A stretch of DNA of 64,000 nt from Patella vulgata. Its lineage: Eukaryota; Mollusca; Gastropoda; Patellidae. Below the pieces are notes generated by a model. It had not been told where the DNA came from, searched no databases, and saw only the letters and a program-made list of their open reading frames with translations. Of the stretch, positions 44,265 through 53,975 are shown piece after piece. Made by a program: the position numbers and the translations under genes. Each line of letters starts with the position of its first letter. Positions within the stretch are counted from its first letter, which is position 1. Location: assembly GCF_932274485.2 (NCBI RefSeq), contig NC_065881.2, positions 86,876,724 through 86,940,723 of the forward strand. The letters run 5' to 3'.

Positions 44265-45343
44265 GGGTCGGGGTGAACCGTTTGTTGACAAAGATTTATT
44301 ATAACCCCGAACACCCAGCTTCGTATGGGGGTATTTACAAACTGTATCGATTTCTTAGACAGAACAACCACGCAGTCACACTTAAAGACGTTCGTACCTG
44401 GCTGTCTAAACAAAGTGCCTATACGAAGCACGTGACCCCCAGACGTCGATATAAACGTGACAGAATCATCGCATCAGGAATTGATCACATATGGCAAATC
44501 GATTTATCAGACCTTACCTCCTTGAAAAAACACAATAGAGGGCATACGTTCCTATTATGTGTCATAGATGTTTTAAGTAAATATGCTTGGGTGTATCCGA
44601 TGAAAAGTAAAAATGCTCAAAGTGTTGTGCAAGCATTTACCCAAGTTTTGGAAAACTCACAAAGAAAACCCATTACTATACAAACGGACAAAGGTACGGA
44701 ATTTGTGAACAAATCCTTTCAATCAATGCTCAAGAAACGGGGTATTGGGTTTTATGTAAGTCAAAATGACGACATTAAAGCATGCATCGTCGAACGTTTT
44801 CAAAGAACGCTCAAGGGACGGATGTTCCGTTATTTTACGAAAAACAACACGTATCGATACATTGATGTTTTACAAAAGATCGTCAACGGCTACAACAAAG
44901 CCAAACACCGCAGTATACAAATGGCCCCTGCTAACGTACACCCCGGTAATCAAGACCGTGTAATGGACATTCTTTACAAAAAACACACAAAGCCAAAAGA
45001 GAAATACGCATTTAACCCTGGGGACTATGTCAGAATATCCGGGTCTAAACAACCGTTTAAAAAAGATTATTTGGGTTCCTACAGCGAAGAGATATTCCGA
45101 GTGTCTCGGAGATTGCGGCGTGATCGACCCCTGTATAAAATAAACGACCTACAAGGTGTTGAGATCAAAGGTACATTTTACCGTGAAGAACTGATTAAGG
45201 TTATACCTCCTAAACATTACGATATCGAACAAGTCGTTTCTAGAAAGACGGTACGCGGTTCAAAATATTTATTAGTTCGGTGGAAAGGGTACGGTAAAGC
45301 GTTTGACAGTTGGATAAAAGCATCCGACGTCCTACAAAAATGA
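44261..45343 (+). CDS. INT: Polinton integrase (rve, DDE) with chromodomain
   Basis: 360 residues. A basic N-terminal region is followed by the retroviral-type core: Asp near 81 (QIDLSDL), Asp near 143 (IQTDKGTEFVN) and Glu near 178 (KACIVERFQRTLKG). A beta-barrel-like C-terminal region (FNPGDYVRISG) follows, then a chromodomain from about 308 (DIEQVVSRKTVRGSKYLLV, RWKGYGKAFDSW). The chromodomain may steer integration to marked chromatin. It would join the element ends, making the 6-bp duplication. Confidence 0.93.
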   Translation: MRVGVNRLLTKIYYNPEHPASYGGIYKLYRFLRQNNHAVTLKDVRTWLSKQSAYTKHVTPRRRYKRDRIIASGIDHIWQIDLSDLTSLKKHNRGHTFLLCVIDVLSKYAWVYPMKSKNAQSVVQAFTQVLENSQRKPITIQTDKGTEFVNKSFQSMLKKRGIGFYVSQNDDIKACIVERFQRTLKGRMFRYFTKNNTYRYIDVLQKIVNGYNKAKHRSIQMAPANVHPGNQDRVMDILYKKHTKPKEKYAFNPGDYVRISGSKQPFKKDYLGSYSEEIFRVSRRLRRDRPLYKINDLQGVEIKGTFYREELIKVIPPKHYDIEQVVSRKTVRGSKYLLVRWKGYGKAFDSWIKASDVLQK

Positions 45344-45543
45344 CAACGTTAAATCCACAAGTTTACAGCCGTGTCCGTACGTTTTTACAAGAGGCAAAGA
45401 GACCCAACTGCGACGGCGAGTTTTGCGAAGTCATTGTGTACGCATTCATAGTGCTCATCACGCTGACCATGATAACTGTTGAAATTTTAAATACGGTGAT
45501 GCTAAACCAAGAGGTAGCGAATAATAATTCATCGCGGTTGTAA
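45340..45543 (+). CDS. Polinton small single-span membrane protein
   Basis: 67 residues from an ATG that overlaps the integrase stop (ATGA). It has one hydrophobic span (VIVYAFIVLITLTMITVEIL at about 27-46) and a short polar tail. Function unknown. The reading frame extends upstream, but the overlapping ATG is the natural start. Confidence 0.55.
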   Translation: MTTLNPQVYSRVRTFLQEAKRPNCDGEFCEVIVYAFIVLITLTMITVEILNTVMLNQEVANNNSSRL

Positions 45544-45616
45544 TATTTTTTTTTTTTACTTAAAAAGGGTCGGTATACAGGTGTATGTGGATCAGTCACG
45601 ACGGAATTAGACAGCC

Positions 45617-46375
45617 ATGGCAGAGCGGGACGACCAAATATTTCTAACTCTCCCATCTAATAATTCAGTTAAATATTTTCCTAGCAACAAGATCAGCAAT
45701 TATACAACAAAATTGGCACGCCCACTCCACCTCGACGGGGCCTGGACATGCGGACTCGTCGAAATTCAATACCCTTGCAGTTGGAACAAAATATACCTCA
45801 AAGATTGTTGGTTGGCATACCGTAGTAAAACGGAAATAGAGGGACCGCATCGCTTACGTTTTTCAATACCCGATGGTTACTACGATACTGGACACGACAT
45901 AATCAATCATTTCAATAAATCGACGTTGGAGGTTGGGGCATCATTATCTATCGTGAAAGATCCCGAGGGTTATGTCTTATTACTCCTAGGAAGAGACGGT
46001 CGAAAAGTCCATTTGTCCAAGAATTTAGCCCGGATATTCGGGTTTATGAAAGAGAATGAATTTACAAGCAGTGTGAAAAGTGACACAAAAGTCGATTTAG
46101 ATTCCAATTTTCACAATATTTATATTTACACTGATATTATCGAAAATCAGTTGGTCGGTGATACAAGCGCACCGTTGTTGCGAGCTATACAGGTGGATCT
46201 AGCTAAACCCTTTGGATCGGCTGTATATAAAACGTTTGACAACCCCTATTATATACCAGTCAACAAACATTACATAGACACGGTTGAACTCGGACTTTAC
46301 ACGGAACTAGGACAACCAGTACCATTTGAATTTGGACACGTTCTTTGTAAACTGCACTTGCGCAAGGTCGAATAA
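45617..46375 (+). CDS. Polinton minor capsid (penton-like) protein
   Basis: 252 residues. The N-terminal pattern FLTLPSNNSVKYFPSNKISN, then LARPLHLDGAWTCGLVEIQY, is characteristic of the Polinton minor capsid protein, predicted to be a single jelly roll forming the vertices. It lies between the integrase and major capsid genes as in other Polintons, and overlaps the next ATG by one base. Confidence 0.8.
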   Translation: MAERDDQIFLTLPSNNSVKYFPSNKISNYTTKLARPLHLDGAWTCGLVEIQYPCSWNKIYLKDCWLAYRSKTEIEGPHRLRFSIPDGYYDTGHDIINHFNKSTLEVGASLSIVKDPEGYVLLLLGRDGRKVHLSKNLARIFGFMKENEFTSSVKSDTKVDLDSNFHNIYIYTDIIENQLVGDTSAPLLRAIQVDLAKPFGSAVYKTFDNPYYIPVNKHYIDTVELGLYTELGQPVPFEFGHVLCKLHLRKVE

Positions 46376-46638
46376 TGACGTGTCTACAACCCTACAGGTG
46401 TGACGATGCAAAGATACGACGTTATTACCTCAGTCAAACGGGTGACGGATTTCCAATTTTTACGGGGTCACCGTATCAGAAAGGTTATGGTTTAGGATCG
46501 GTTTTCTCAAGTTTATTTCGAGTTGCTACGCCCCTCTTAAAGTCGGCAGCCAAAACTGTCGGGAAAAAAGCACTCACCACGGGAGCCCAGATTTTTGGAG
46601 ACGTTCTTCACGGTAAAAATTTAAAAAACCTCTGCTAA
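46375..46638 (+). CDS. Polinton short conserved protein (virion-type)
   Basis: 87 residues. The start RRYYLSQTGDGFPIFTGSPY, then QKGYGLGSVFSSLFR and LLKSAAKTVGKKALTTG, is typical of a conserved Polinton protein encoded just before the major capsid gene and compared by others with adenovirus pVI. Function in virion assembly or entry is inferred. Confidence 0.65.
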   Translation: MTCLQPYRCDDAKIRRYYLSQTGDGFPIFTGSPYQKGYGLGSVFSSLFRVATPLLKSAAKTVGKKALTTGAQIFGDVLHGKNLKNLC

Positions 46639-46839
46639 ACAACACTTGTTACAAGCGAGTCGCGATCTGGGTACAAGAGCCCTCAAGAGCATCGCGGGTC
46701 CTATAAAGGGGGCTACTCGGCAAGGGGGTGCCAAACGTCTAAAACAAGCCCGGGGTAAGAAGCGAAAGCGACGTAAGCAGACCTCATCGGACATTTTTAG
46801 TTGAAATTCAGACACCGTTACAGACCCCCACCCAAAAAA

Positions 46840-48093
46840 ATGATCGATCCGCGTTCCTGTGAATGCCTAAGTAGTGGGCTCGATATCTTCAGTGCACCAA
46901 ACACCAAAATAGATATTGAAAGTGGGAAATGGCACGAATATCATCCTATATCTAATCTAGACAGTGGCGCCCCAATCGAATTTTACATGTCGGGGGCAGG
47001 TGAAGAATATTTAGATCTAGCTCAGAGTTTCTTTACCGTACGAGCCAAAATTTTAAACTCAGATGGCACGAATATAGCAGATGCCGCTAACGTGGGCCCT
47101 GTGAATAATTTCTTACACAGTCTGTTTAGTCAAATCGATGTGTCGTTAAATGGCAAGAGAGTATCACAACCAGCGGCCGTCAATCCCTACCGATGTTATT
47201 TGGAGAATCTTTTGAGTTATGGGACGGATGCTCAAAAATCACATTTATTATCTTGCCAGTGGCGTTTAGACACCCCCGGGCATTTCGAAAGTTGTGACGC
47301 CTCCGACGGCGGCAGTAATAATGGTTTCAAGTTTCGAGCCAAATCCTTCAAAGGTAGTAAATCTGTGGATATGCTGGGGAAACTACACCTGGATTTGTTT
47401 AGTCAGAGTAAATACTTACTAAATGGAGTTGATATGAGACTTAGATTTGTACGTTCTAAAGATGCCTTTTGTCTCATGGCAGCCACGAATGATTTTAAAG
47501 TGGTGATCGAAAAAGCGTCGCTTTTTATACGTAGATTAAAGCTGAACCCTTCCGTCATAGTCGCACATGCCAGTGCCTTGATGAAACGAAATGCGATTTA
47601 TCCTATTCGACGCGTAGATGTAAAAAGCTTTACTATACCTGCGGGGAATCGAAGTTTGGATAAGGATAATCTGTTCTTAGGGCAAACACCTCGACGAGTT
47701 CTCGTAGCTCTGGTGTCGAACCAGGCCTTTTCAGGAGTCGCCGATAAAAATCCTTATCGCCTGCAGAATTTTGACATAAATCATATATCGCTCCAGGTTA
47801 ATGGGGAGGATGTCTTCGCTAAACCACTGAGTCCGAATTTCAGCGAAACCCTAGGTTACGGTTATACACGAGCTTTCAACACCTTTTTTTCCGGGACGTC
47901 TAGTCTTTTCCAGGACAAAGGACCCACCATTACGATGAATGGTTATCGAAACGGCTACTGCATATTCTGTTTTGATTACACCCCAGAACTTTCTGACGAC
48001 AATACTGTACATCTCAACAGAACGGGTAATGCGAAACTCGAAATACGATTCGGGACAGCCTTGGTATCTACTGTGAACGTGAAAACAAGATAG
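46840..48093 (+). CDS. MCP: Polinton major capsid protein (double jelly roll)
   Basis: About 418 residues from the ATG at 46840 (the frame is open a little further upstream without ATG). SGKWHEYHPISNLDSGAPIE near the N-terminus, then SLFSQIDVSLNGKRV and PYRCYLENLLSYG, match the Polinton major capsid family. Length fits. It sits between the short conserved gene and the protease. Confidence 0.88.
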   Translation: MIDPRSCECLSSGLDIFSAPNTKIDIESGKWHEYHPISNLDSGAPIEFYMSGAGEEYLDLAQSFFTVRAKILNSDGTNIADAANVGPVNNFLHSLFSQIDVSLNGKRVSQPAAVNPYRCYLENLLSYGTDAQKSHLLSCQWRLDTPGHFESCDASDGGSNNGFKFRAKSFKGSKSVDMLGKLHLDLFSQSKYLLNGVDMRLRFVRSKDAFCLMAATNDFKVVIEKASLFIRRLKLNPSVIVAHASALMKRNAIYPIRRVDVKSFTIPAGNRSLDKDNLFLGQTPRRVLVALVSNQAFSGVADKNPYRLQNFDINHISLQVNGEDVFAKPLSPNFSETLGYGYTRAFNTFFSGTSSLFQDKGPTITMNGYRNGYCIFCFDYTPELSDDNTVHLNRTGNAKLEIRFGTALVSTVNVKTR

Positions 48094-48132
48094 AAATAGA
48101 CAGTGCTCGAAATGTTATAACAGACTTTTGAG

Positions 48133-48579
48133 ATGAATACAAAACATATCACAGTCATGTTAAAAAGCGACCCCCAAATAGCCCCTCATTTTCGAGGTGT
48201 TTTTGCCCGTGACAAACTACCCAAGACGTTACAGCGTGGACTATATATTTACAATACCCATACATCCAATAAGAAGGGTGAACATTGGTTACTTCTTTAT
48301 GTGGGTCACCATGAGGTTGAACACTTTGATTCCTTTGGCCTTAAACCCCGCCATAATGGCGTTATGCAAAGGATTATGAAAACGGGGTTGCCACTCGTAT
48401 ACAGCCGGAAGCATCTACAGGACTTGTTCAGTGACGTATGTGGCCAATATTGTGTATTTTATGCCTATCATCGCTGTAGAGGTAAAAACATGAAAAGAAT
48501 TATAAAAACATTTTCCCGAAATCATCGTGAAAACGACAGATATGTCCGGCGTTTTATTGCTCTTAGATTTAAAATGTAA
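48133..48579 (+). CDS. PRO: Polinton adenain-like cysteine protease
   Basis: 148 residues. The catalytic set fits Ulp1/adenain peptidases: His 51 (GEHWLLLYV), Asp 66 (EHFDSFG), Gln 96 and Cys 103 (LQDLFSDVCGQYC, seven apart as in adenain). It would mature virion proteins. Length is slightly shorter than in adenovirus. Confidence 0.88.
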   Translation: MNTKHITVMLKSDPQIAPHFRGVFARDKLPKTLQRGLYIYNTHTSNKKGEHWLLLYVGHHEVEHFDSFGLKPRHNGVMQRIMKTGLPLVYSRKHLQDLFSDVCGQYCVFYAYHRCRGKNMKRIIKTFSRNHRENDRYVRRFIALRFKM

Positions 48580-48761
48580 ATGTCCATATCTGTATGACCT
48601 CATGTATGTTAAAATGTAACTCTAGATGTAGAATAGTTGAATAAAATGTTTTTTTTTAGAAAAAACAAAACAAGGTCTTATTTTTTTTATATTTTTTATA
48701 TCACATATGCACAGGGTTATCAACAAATGGTGTTACAATATACGTAATTACAGTTACAATC

Positions 48762-48805
<44 letters not shown>

Positions 48806-48816
48806 CATACGTATCA

Positions 48817-51800
48817 CTATTCGTTTTGCTTGACAAAACCATAAGCCTTTGTATCATAGGAATCCCTAATTTCTACACGTTTATCGTAATTGAATGATAA
48901 GGTTTTCGACTTCTCTTTCATAGAAACCACAAACACTTTACTGCGGTGGAAAGCTTTCGGGTATGTGACTTTGGCCTTACGACAGTGATCGTGCACTAAT
49001 TCGACAAACGTTTGAAACTCGATACGTTGGCAGACATCGTGGTTAAACGTAATACCTTTAGATTTAATGGTATAAAAGATTTCACGTGTTTTTTCGTTTT
49101 CAATTTTCAAAGCGTAGGATTTGGGGGCAGTGGCGACGTATTCAAGTATGCGACAGTCGGGCGACGTTTCGCTCGTAAATTCGCCTAAATAATTTCCGGT
49201 TGCAACAGGCGTGTCATTATCGGTCTCTGTAAAAATGATGGAATCAGTATCGAAATACAGAACCCGATGGTTCAATTTATCTAAATATTCGTACAGTTTC
49301 ATACGGCCGTAGGCCGCAGTGAAAGCCCCTATAGGCACATTCACGTTTGGGGCATTAGCGACAAAATCTTGCCGCTCTGTATACTGAACTAGGACCATTT
49401 CTTCACTGAGAATTTCGATATTCCTGACAACTTTTGTACCGTCATAAAGATAATCGTAGAAGACGGTTGGGTCGTGTGTGATAACAGATTGTATTCGCGT
49501 ATCCGACCTTTCAGCGAATTTACCCCATAAATTATTTAATGCGGTCTTCGCCAAGTATCGTAGCCCCGGATTTTTAGATATTTTATTTGCATCGAGAGTA
49601 ATGTTTTCGTGTTGTTTGTAAGCTTTAATATATGCCAAACGTTTTTGTTCGAGAACCTGCCAGTCGATATGGCAACACGTATCTAGATTATCACACAAGT
49701 TACACGCAGGATTAAGCTCATTTGGATACCCCGAACTCTCTTGTTTAATTTTGAGAAACATGTTGATATATTCACTGAACAGGTCTTTTTTGGGTAGCTG
49801 TGCAAATATATCGTCTTCCGGGATATCAGTATAGTCGGCACGGACGGTAGACACGTGAATATCGTAGTCTTTCGGATCAATCGGGGCGTCACCGCTGCAA
49901 TATTGGCGTGTGTGTGGGAAATTCCATACCTCGAAGATTTTGAGTATGCGATAACCTTTTTTAATCGCTGCGATAACTTCAAATATAACCCAAGTACCTG
50001 TCAGTGACCTATCATCTGCATTGTGAGTACAATCCGTCTTGCTACGATTCAGAGCACATTTAGAACATAACGGAAATAACAGTTTGCCGTTGGACCTAAA
50101 CGGCAGGACGGGTATGTATAACTCCCTTGGAGGGAGGATTTGACATTTAACAAACCCTACATAACTCTCCAAAGGTAAGAAGTCCCGTAGAATAATCAAG
50201 GGATGTCCTACTGGATAAATCGCTGATTTATTGATAAAGGGGTAAAGTGACGTAAAATCCAGATATCGAATTCTTTCGTTTTCACGGGCCTTGTGATAAA
50301 ATTTTAATAAGTTCGTCCTGCCACCATAAAAGGCGTCACGTACTTGCAAGGGGGCCGTCAAAGGTGGTGTTCTTGTTTCAAAGTCTAAATACGCCGGGGT
50401 ATTTACGAGTTGTCGGTGTTGGCATTCCCATATACAACGAACGCGACAGTTGGGGGCCTTCAGCCGTTCCAAACGTGCCAAGTGCTCCTCGTACAACGTG
50501 GCCATAGTTTTGTTATTGTATGGTGATGTTCGCTCTCTGTTTTTTATACAGAGACAGCCGTGGAAAACGCAACCCAAGTATTCGATACACACTTCGGTAT
50601 TATTTTCCATATACCACCCATCTACATACATATTGAAAATGACCTTTTCACCACCGTTACGGGCATGTTGTATATGACGGTTTTCAATGTATTCCAGATA
50701 TTGCATGTAACGTATACTTGAATTTGAATACTGACGGGCGACTACATACTGACCCTGGGGTGCTATAGCAATCGTAAAGGGAGGTAAGAATTTTCTCCGG
50801 TAGACAAGGTTACACAAGGACGCAATCGTAATAGCCTTTTGAAAGGGCGAGATTTTGGTCAGCTCTATGAAAAGACTACGAAACCGAGCGCATGCCAGCC
50901 TGAGGAGAATTACATCGCTTACACAATAGTTTGTCAATTCTGTTTTAGTGTCAAAATAATTGTTTTGTAACACGCGTTCATTATACCATTTAATAACCTT
51001 ATCACGTTCCTGCGGAGACATAGTTGACGTTTCGTAAAAGCTTATCGGTGGCATTTCACCATTGTATTCCAAATTTTCAGGTTTAAGGAATGAATACGGA
51101 AATATACCCTTCGTAATCGGTAAATCAAATGTTTTGCTAAAATCTGTAAGTTTCATATGCATAAACGCCAGGCTGTCTAAAAAACGTATATTATTGTTTA
51201 TAGTCATACAAAGGATTTTAGACCCGTTTGCGATGATTTGAGGTAGAATTCTAGTATGTATGACGAAATATCTCAATACAAATAGAGCATCGAAAGCCTG
51301 ACTATTATGTGCTATGAACCTCGAGTGTCGGTGAGTTAGAACGGTAGTTTTTTTACCCTCGAGGTCGACATTTATTTCGGTCTGAACTATCCAGCGACAA
51401 AACTCAGAGACGCAATATTTACCATAAAAAATCCATTCTCTCTGAGCATTCTTTAAGTTACAACCGTCACAAGGTTCGTTAATGTCTTTCTCCAAACATA
51501 AAGGACACACGCGGTGTGCAACGCATAAAATCGCTACATGGATATTATTTTCATCCAAAATAGTCTCAAAGTCGTAAAAAACAAAATATCTGATGGTCTC
51601 AACTTCAACATCCTCCGATAATCGTTTCATATAACACCTATGGTTAGGTTTACACAGCTGCTCACAATTACGACATTTGTGCACATCGCATGTGTGTTTA
51701 TTCATTGCGTCATCTTCGTGTGTGTCTATTGTCGCATAACACTTTAAACAGGCCCTATATTTCACACACGTCGTCACGGTGTATAGTGGGACATTTTGGT

Positions 51801-52824
51801 TATGTCTCTCCAAACATTTCAACCCTCTAAAATAACGGTGGCAAAGTTCGCATTGTATTCGTGGTCGATCCCTAGGACAAGAATCTAGCTGACGGCAACT
51901 GCGACATGTCGCTTTACACACATGTTTATTCTTATCCGAATATGGTTTTTCACACGCTGGACAATAGTATGCTTGATTAAATAAGCTGTTGATTTTCTTT
52001 ATATAATAAAAATGTTTTTCCATTAAATACAGTCTTAAAACGGGTACATTGGGATCCGCAACACCTCTGAATATGACACAATTTGCACTCTGTGCGTCAT
52101 AGATGACAATTTGATATTTAGCTTTTAAGTGTTCTTGGAATATGCACCATTCAGGACGACCTGTAGGCACTAACGGGTTAACCCCGTACTCTTGATACAT
52201 TTCCATAGCCATAGCAATCTGTAACGGTTTTTTCTTACGTTTGTTTACTACACGTTTGTAATGTTTAGTTTCTTCGACTGTCGGTGAAATTTTCTTACGA
52301 TAAGAAATTTCATTTATACCCAGGACGATAGATTGTCCGAAACAAGTTTGATAACCATAGTTGGCAACTGGTGATATAAATGTTCGTTTTTTTGAACTCA
52401 TAAAAGCCTCGTTCAAAAGAACCTTATTTGTAAAAGCACCGCCCTCTTTAGAGGCTACATAGGTTACGGATATAGAAGTTTGATTGTCAATAACTAGTGT
52501 TTTTTTTGACTGCATAACTTTCGCAATCTCTTCCAAGATTAATTCCAAAGTTAGTTCTTCGTAGGGTCTAAACGCAATATATATGGGGTTGTCCAAATCA
52601 GGATGATTTAGTTGTATTCTTACCCTCTCGTTTGGCTGAACATTGAAATTTTCTCTGACGGTCTCTAATATCTGAGTGAATAGCCGCTCTAGCCAGTCAG
52701 GAGTGGTAACCGCCTCCGTGTTTATAATTTCGATTCTCATTAATTCGGAATGGATATTAAACTTTCTTGAAAAACGGCGCTCCACCGAAATCAGCCTTAC
52801 TAAATCTTCGCCACCTCTCCCCAC
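48817..52824 (-). CDS. PolB: Polinton protein-primed DNA polymerase B
   Basis: 1335 residues as an open frame; the first ATG is at 52740, so 1307 is likely. A Cys/His-rich cluster is near 287-350 (YYCPACEKPYSDKNKHVC). The 3'-5' exonuclease begins at DFET near 417. Polymerase motif A is DFTSLYPFINKS near 856, motif B LAKTALNNLWGKF near 1098 and motif C YFDTDSIIF near 1190. It copies the element from protein-primed ends. It is the only long minus-strand gene here, with an (AT)n tract after its stop (48764-48800). Confidence 0.95.
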   Translation of the reverse strand: MGRGGEDLVRLISVERRFSRKFNIHSELMRIEIINTEAVTTPDWLERLFTQILETVRENFNVQPNERVRIQLNHPDLDNPIYIAFRPYEELTLELILEEIAKVMQSKKTLVIDNQTSISVTYVASKEGGAFTNKVLLNEAFMSSKKRTFISPVANYGYQTCFGQSIVLGINEISYRKKISPTVEETKHYKRVVNKRKKKPLQIAMAMEMYQEYGVNPLVPTGRPEWCIFQEHLKAKYQIVIYDAQSANCVIFRGVADPNVPVLRLYLMEKHFYYIKKINSLFNQAYYCPACEKPYSDKNKHVCKATCRSCRQLDSCPRDRPRIQCELCHRYFRGLKCLERHNQNVPLYTVTTCVKYRACLKCYATIDTHEDDAMNKHTCDVHKCRNCEQLCKPNHRCYMKRLSEDVEVETIRYFVFYDFETILDENNIHVAILCVAHRVCPLCLEKDINEPCDGCNLKNAQREWIFYGKYCVSEFCRWIVQTEINVDLEGKKTTVLTHRHSRFIAHNSQAFDALFVLRYFVIHTRILPQIIANGSKILCMTINNNIRFLDSLAFMHMKLTDFSKTFDLPITKGIFPYSFLKPENLEYNGEMPPISFYETSTMSPQERDKVIKWYNERVLQNNYFDTKTELTNYCVSDVILLRLACARFRSLFIELTKISPFQKAITIASLCNLVYRRKFLPPFTIAIAPQGQYVVARQYSNSSIRYMQYLEYIENRHIQHARNGGEKVIFNMYVDGWYMENNTEVCIEYLGCVFHGCLCIKNRERTSPYNNKTMATLYEEHLARLERLKAPNCRVRCIWECQHRQLVNTPAYLDFETRTPPLTAPLQVRDAFYGGRTNLLKFYHKARENERIRYLDFTSLYPFINKSAIYPVGHPLIILRDFLPLESYVGFVKCQILPPRELYIPVLPFRSNGKLLFPLCSKCALNRSKTDCTHNADDRSLTGTWVIFEVIAAIKKGYRILKIFEVWNFPHTRQYCSGDAPIDPKDYDIHVSTVRADYTDIPEDDIFAQLPKKDLFSEYINMFLKIKQESSGYPNELNPACNLCDNLDTCCHIDWQVLEQKRLAYIKAYKQHENITLDANKISKNPGLRYLAKTALNNLWGKFAERSDTRIQSVITHDPTVFYDYLYDGTKVVRNIEILSEEMVLVQYTERQDFVANAPNVNVPIGAFTAAYGRMKLYEYLDKLNHRVLYFDTDSIIFTETDNDTPVATGNYLGEFTSETSPDCRILEYVATAPKSYALKIENEKTREIFYTIKSKGITFNHDVCQRIEFQTFVELVHDHCRKAKVTYPKAFHRSKVFVVSMKEKSKTLSFNYDKRVEIRDSYDTKAYGFVKQNE

Positions 52825-52876
52825 TTGACAAATCTTTAAAAAAAAAAAAAAATGGAGATTGGGTTTGGTATGGTAT

Positions 52877-53371
52877 TTAAAAAAACAAATCCGGTGGTGT
52901 TAACAAATCAAAAATGTCGACGACTTCGTCGTCTTTTTCGTCACAAACCTTAGCCACTAAAGATTGGATATTAGAAGGCAATGTTATGTCACTCGTTAAT
53001 AGTGCAATTAGCGGATCGATCTTTTCACTTTCTGTAGACGAATTAGGTTTCACATTATTTTGAATATCGTGTAAAGTTTTTTTGCTCACCTGCGACGTGT
53101 CAAAGTCGTTATCGTCATCTGAAAATAATATCGGACTAACCACCGGTCGGGGTTTTTTTTCTAACCTTTCTTCTTCTTCAGAGGCATCCACGGTGTCAGG
53201 GTCAGACAGTTGCCGCTTAACCCCCTGTGTTTCATTATGATTTTCATTCTCGACGTGGTCTAGAGCTTCGTTAACGGCCAAGGTTTGACTTGCCGTCCAA
53301 TATTCAAATTCGTCTGTAATCTGTAGTATTTCGCCCCATTGAGTGTGTGTGTAGGTTTCAAACGCATCCAT
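52877..53371 (-). CDS. Polinton acidic protein, unknown
   Basis: 164 residues, acidic and Ser/Asp/Glu-rich in the middle, with a short basic patch (KKPRP) near 93 and a hydrophobic acidic C-terminus (VVDIFDLLTPPDLFF) that resembles an activation-type or partner-binding tail. No domain recognised. It lies just upstream of the polymerase on the same strand and shares a T-tract-bearing divergent intergenic region with the BIR gene. Confidence 0.55.
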   Translation of the reverse strand: MDAFETYTHTQWGEILQITDEFEYWTASQTLAVNEALDHVENENHNETQGVKRQLSDPDTVDASEEEERLEKKPRPVVSPILFSDDDNDFDTSQVSKKTLHDIQNNVKPNSSTESEKIDPLIALLTSDITLPSNIQSLVAKVCDEKDDEVVDIFDLLTPPDLFF

Positions 53372-53424
53372 TCTAAGAAAGCAGAAAATTTGGTTTAATA
53401 ATAATCAAAAGTATATGACTGTAA

Positions 53425-53459
<35 letters not shown>

Positions 53460-53492
53460 TCTAGGTGTTGGGTTTTTAAATGGTGTAGTAAG

Positions 53493-53975
53493 ATGGATCC
53501 TTATATACTCTATAACGATCGTCTGGCCACCTTTGATAATTGCTGGATGCATAAGCAGCCGACACCTCATAATTTGAGCAAGGCTGGCTTTATCTATATT
53601 GGACCTTACGATCGCGTAAAATGTTTTAGATGCAACTTAATATTGAAGTCTTGGAACCCCGGAGACAACCCATTCGTTGAACACACTAGGTACAATCAAA
53701 CCTGTAGTTTTATGCAAATGATTAAACCATGTTTGTCGGGAGGTTTTCGCTGGCAATTCAGAGGATTTTTCAAACAGAGTGTGATTACCCTAGCGACTTC
53801 CAGAGTTTTGTACAAATCTAAAACCGAATGCATCGAGGCGGCTAAGAAATCGGAATTTAGCTTTTTCGATTCAATAGGGGGTCCCTATCTATTCTTGACG
53901 GAGTGGAATTCCAAAAACGATAAAGTGAAGGAATATAATATAGACAACATGACTGTAGAATCATGTGATTTTTAA
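53493..53975 (+). CDS. Polinton BIR (IAP-like) protein
   Basis: 160 residues. Residues 10-75 are a BIR domain: RLATFDNCW, LSKAGFIYIGPYDRVKCFRC, then W-x-P-GDNPFVEHTRYNQTC. The zinc ligands Cys44, Cys47, His64, Cys71 have the exact C-x2-C-x16-H-x6-C spacing. No RING follows; the last 85 residues are unassigned. BIR proteins bind caspases or their regulators, so an anti-apoptotic role is plausible but inferred. It is divergent from the acidic gene across a T27 tract. Confidence 0.85.
   Translation: MDPYILYNDRLATFDNCWMHKQPTPHNLSKAGFIYIGPYDRVKCFRCNLILKSWNPGDNPFVEHTRYNQTCSFMQMIKPCLSGGFRWQFRGFFKQSVITLATSRVLYKSKTECIEAAKKSEFSFFDSIGGPYLFLTEWNSKNDKVKEYNIDNMTVESCDF

Noticed and set aside
49683-49982. 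99-codon minus-strand frame within the polymerase gene
   Set aside because: Shadow frame of the DNA polymerase B gene.
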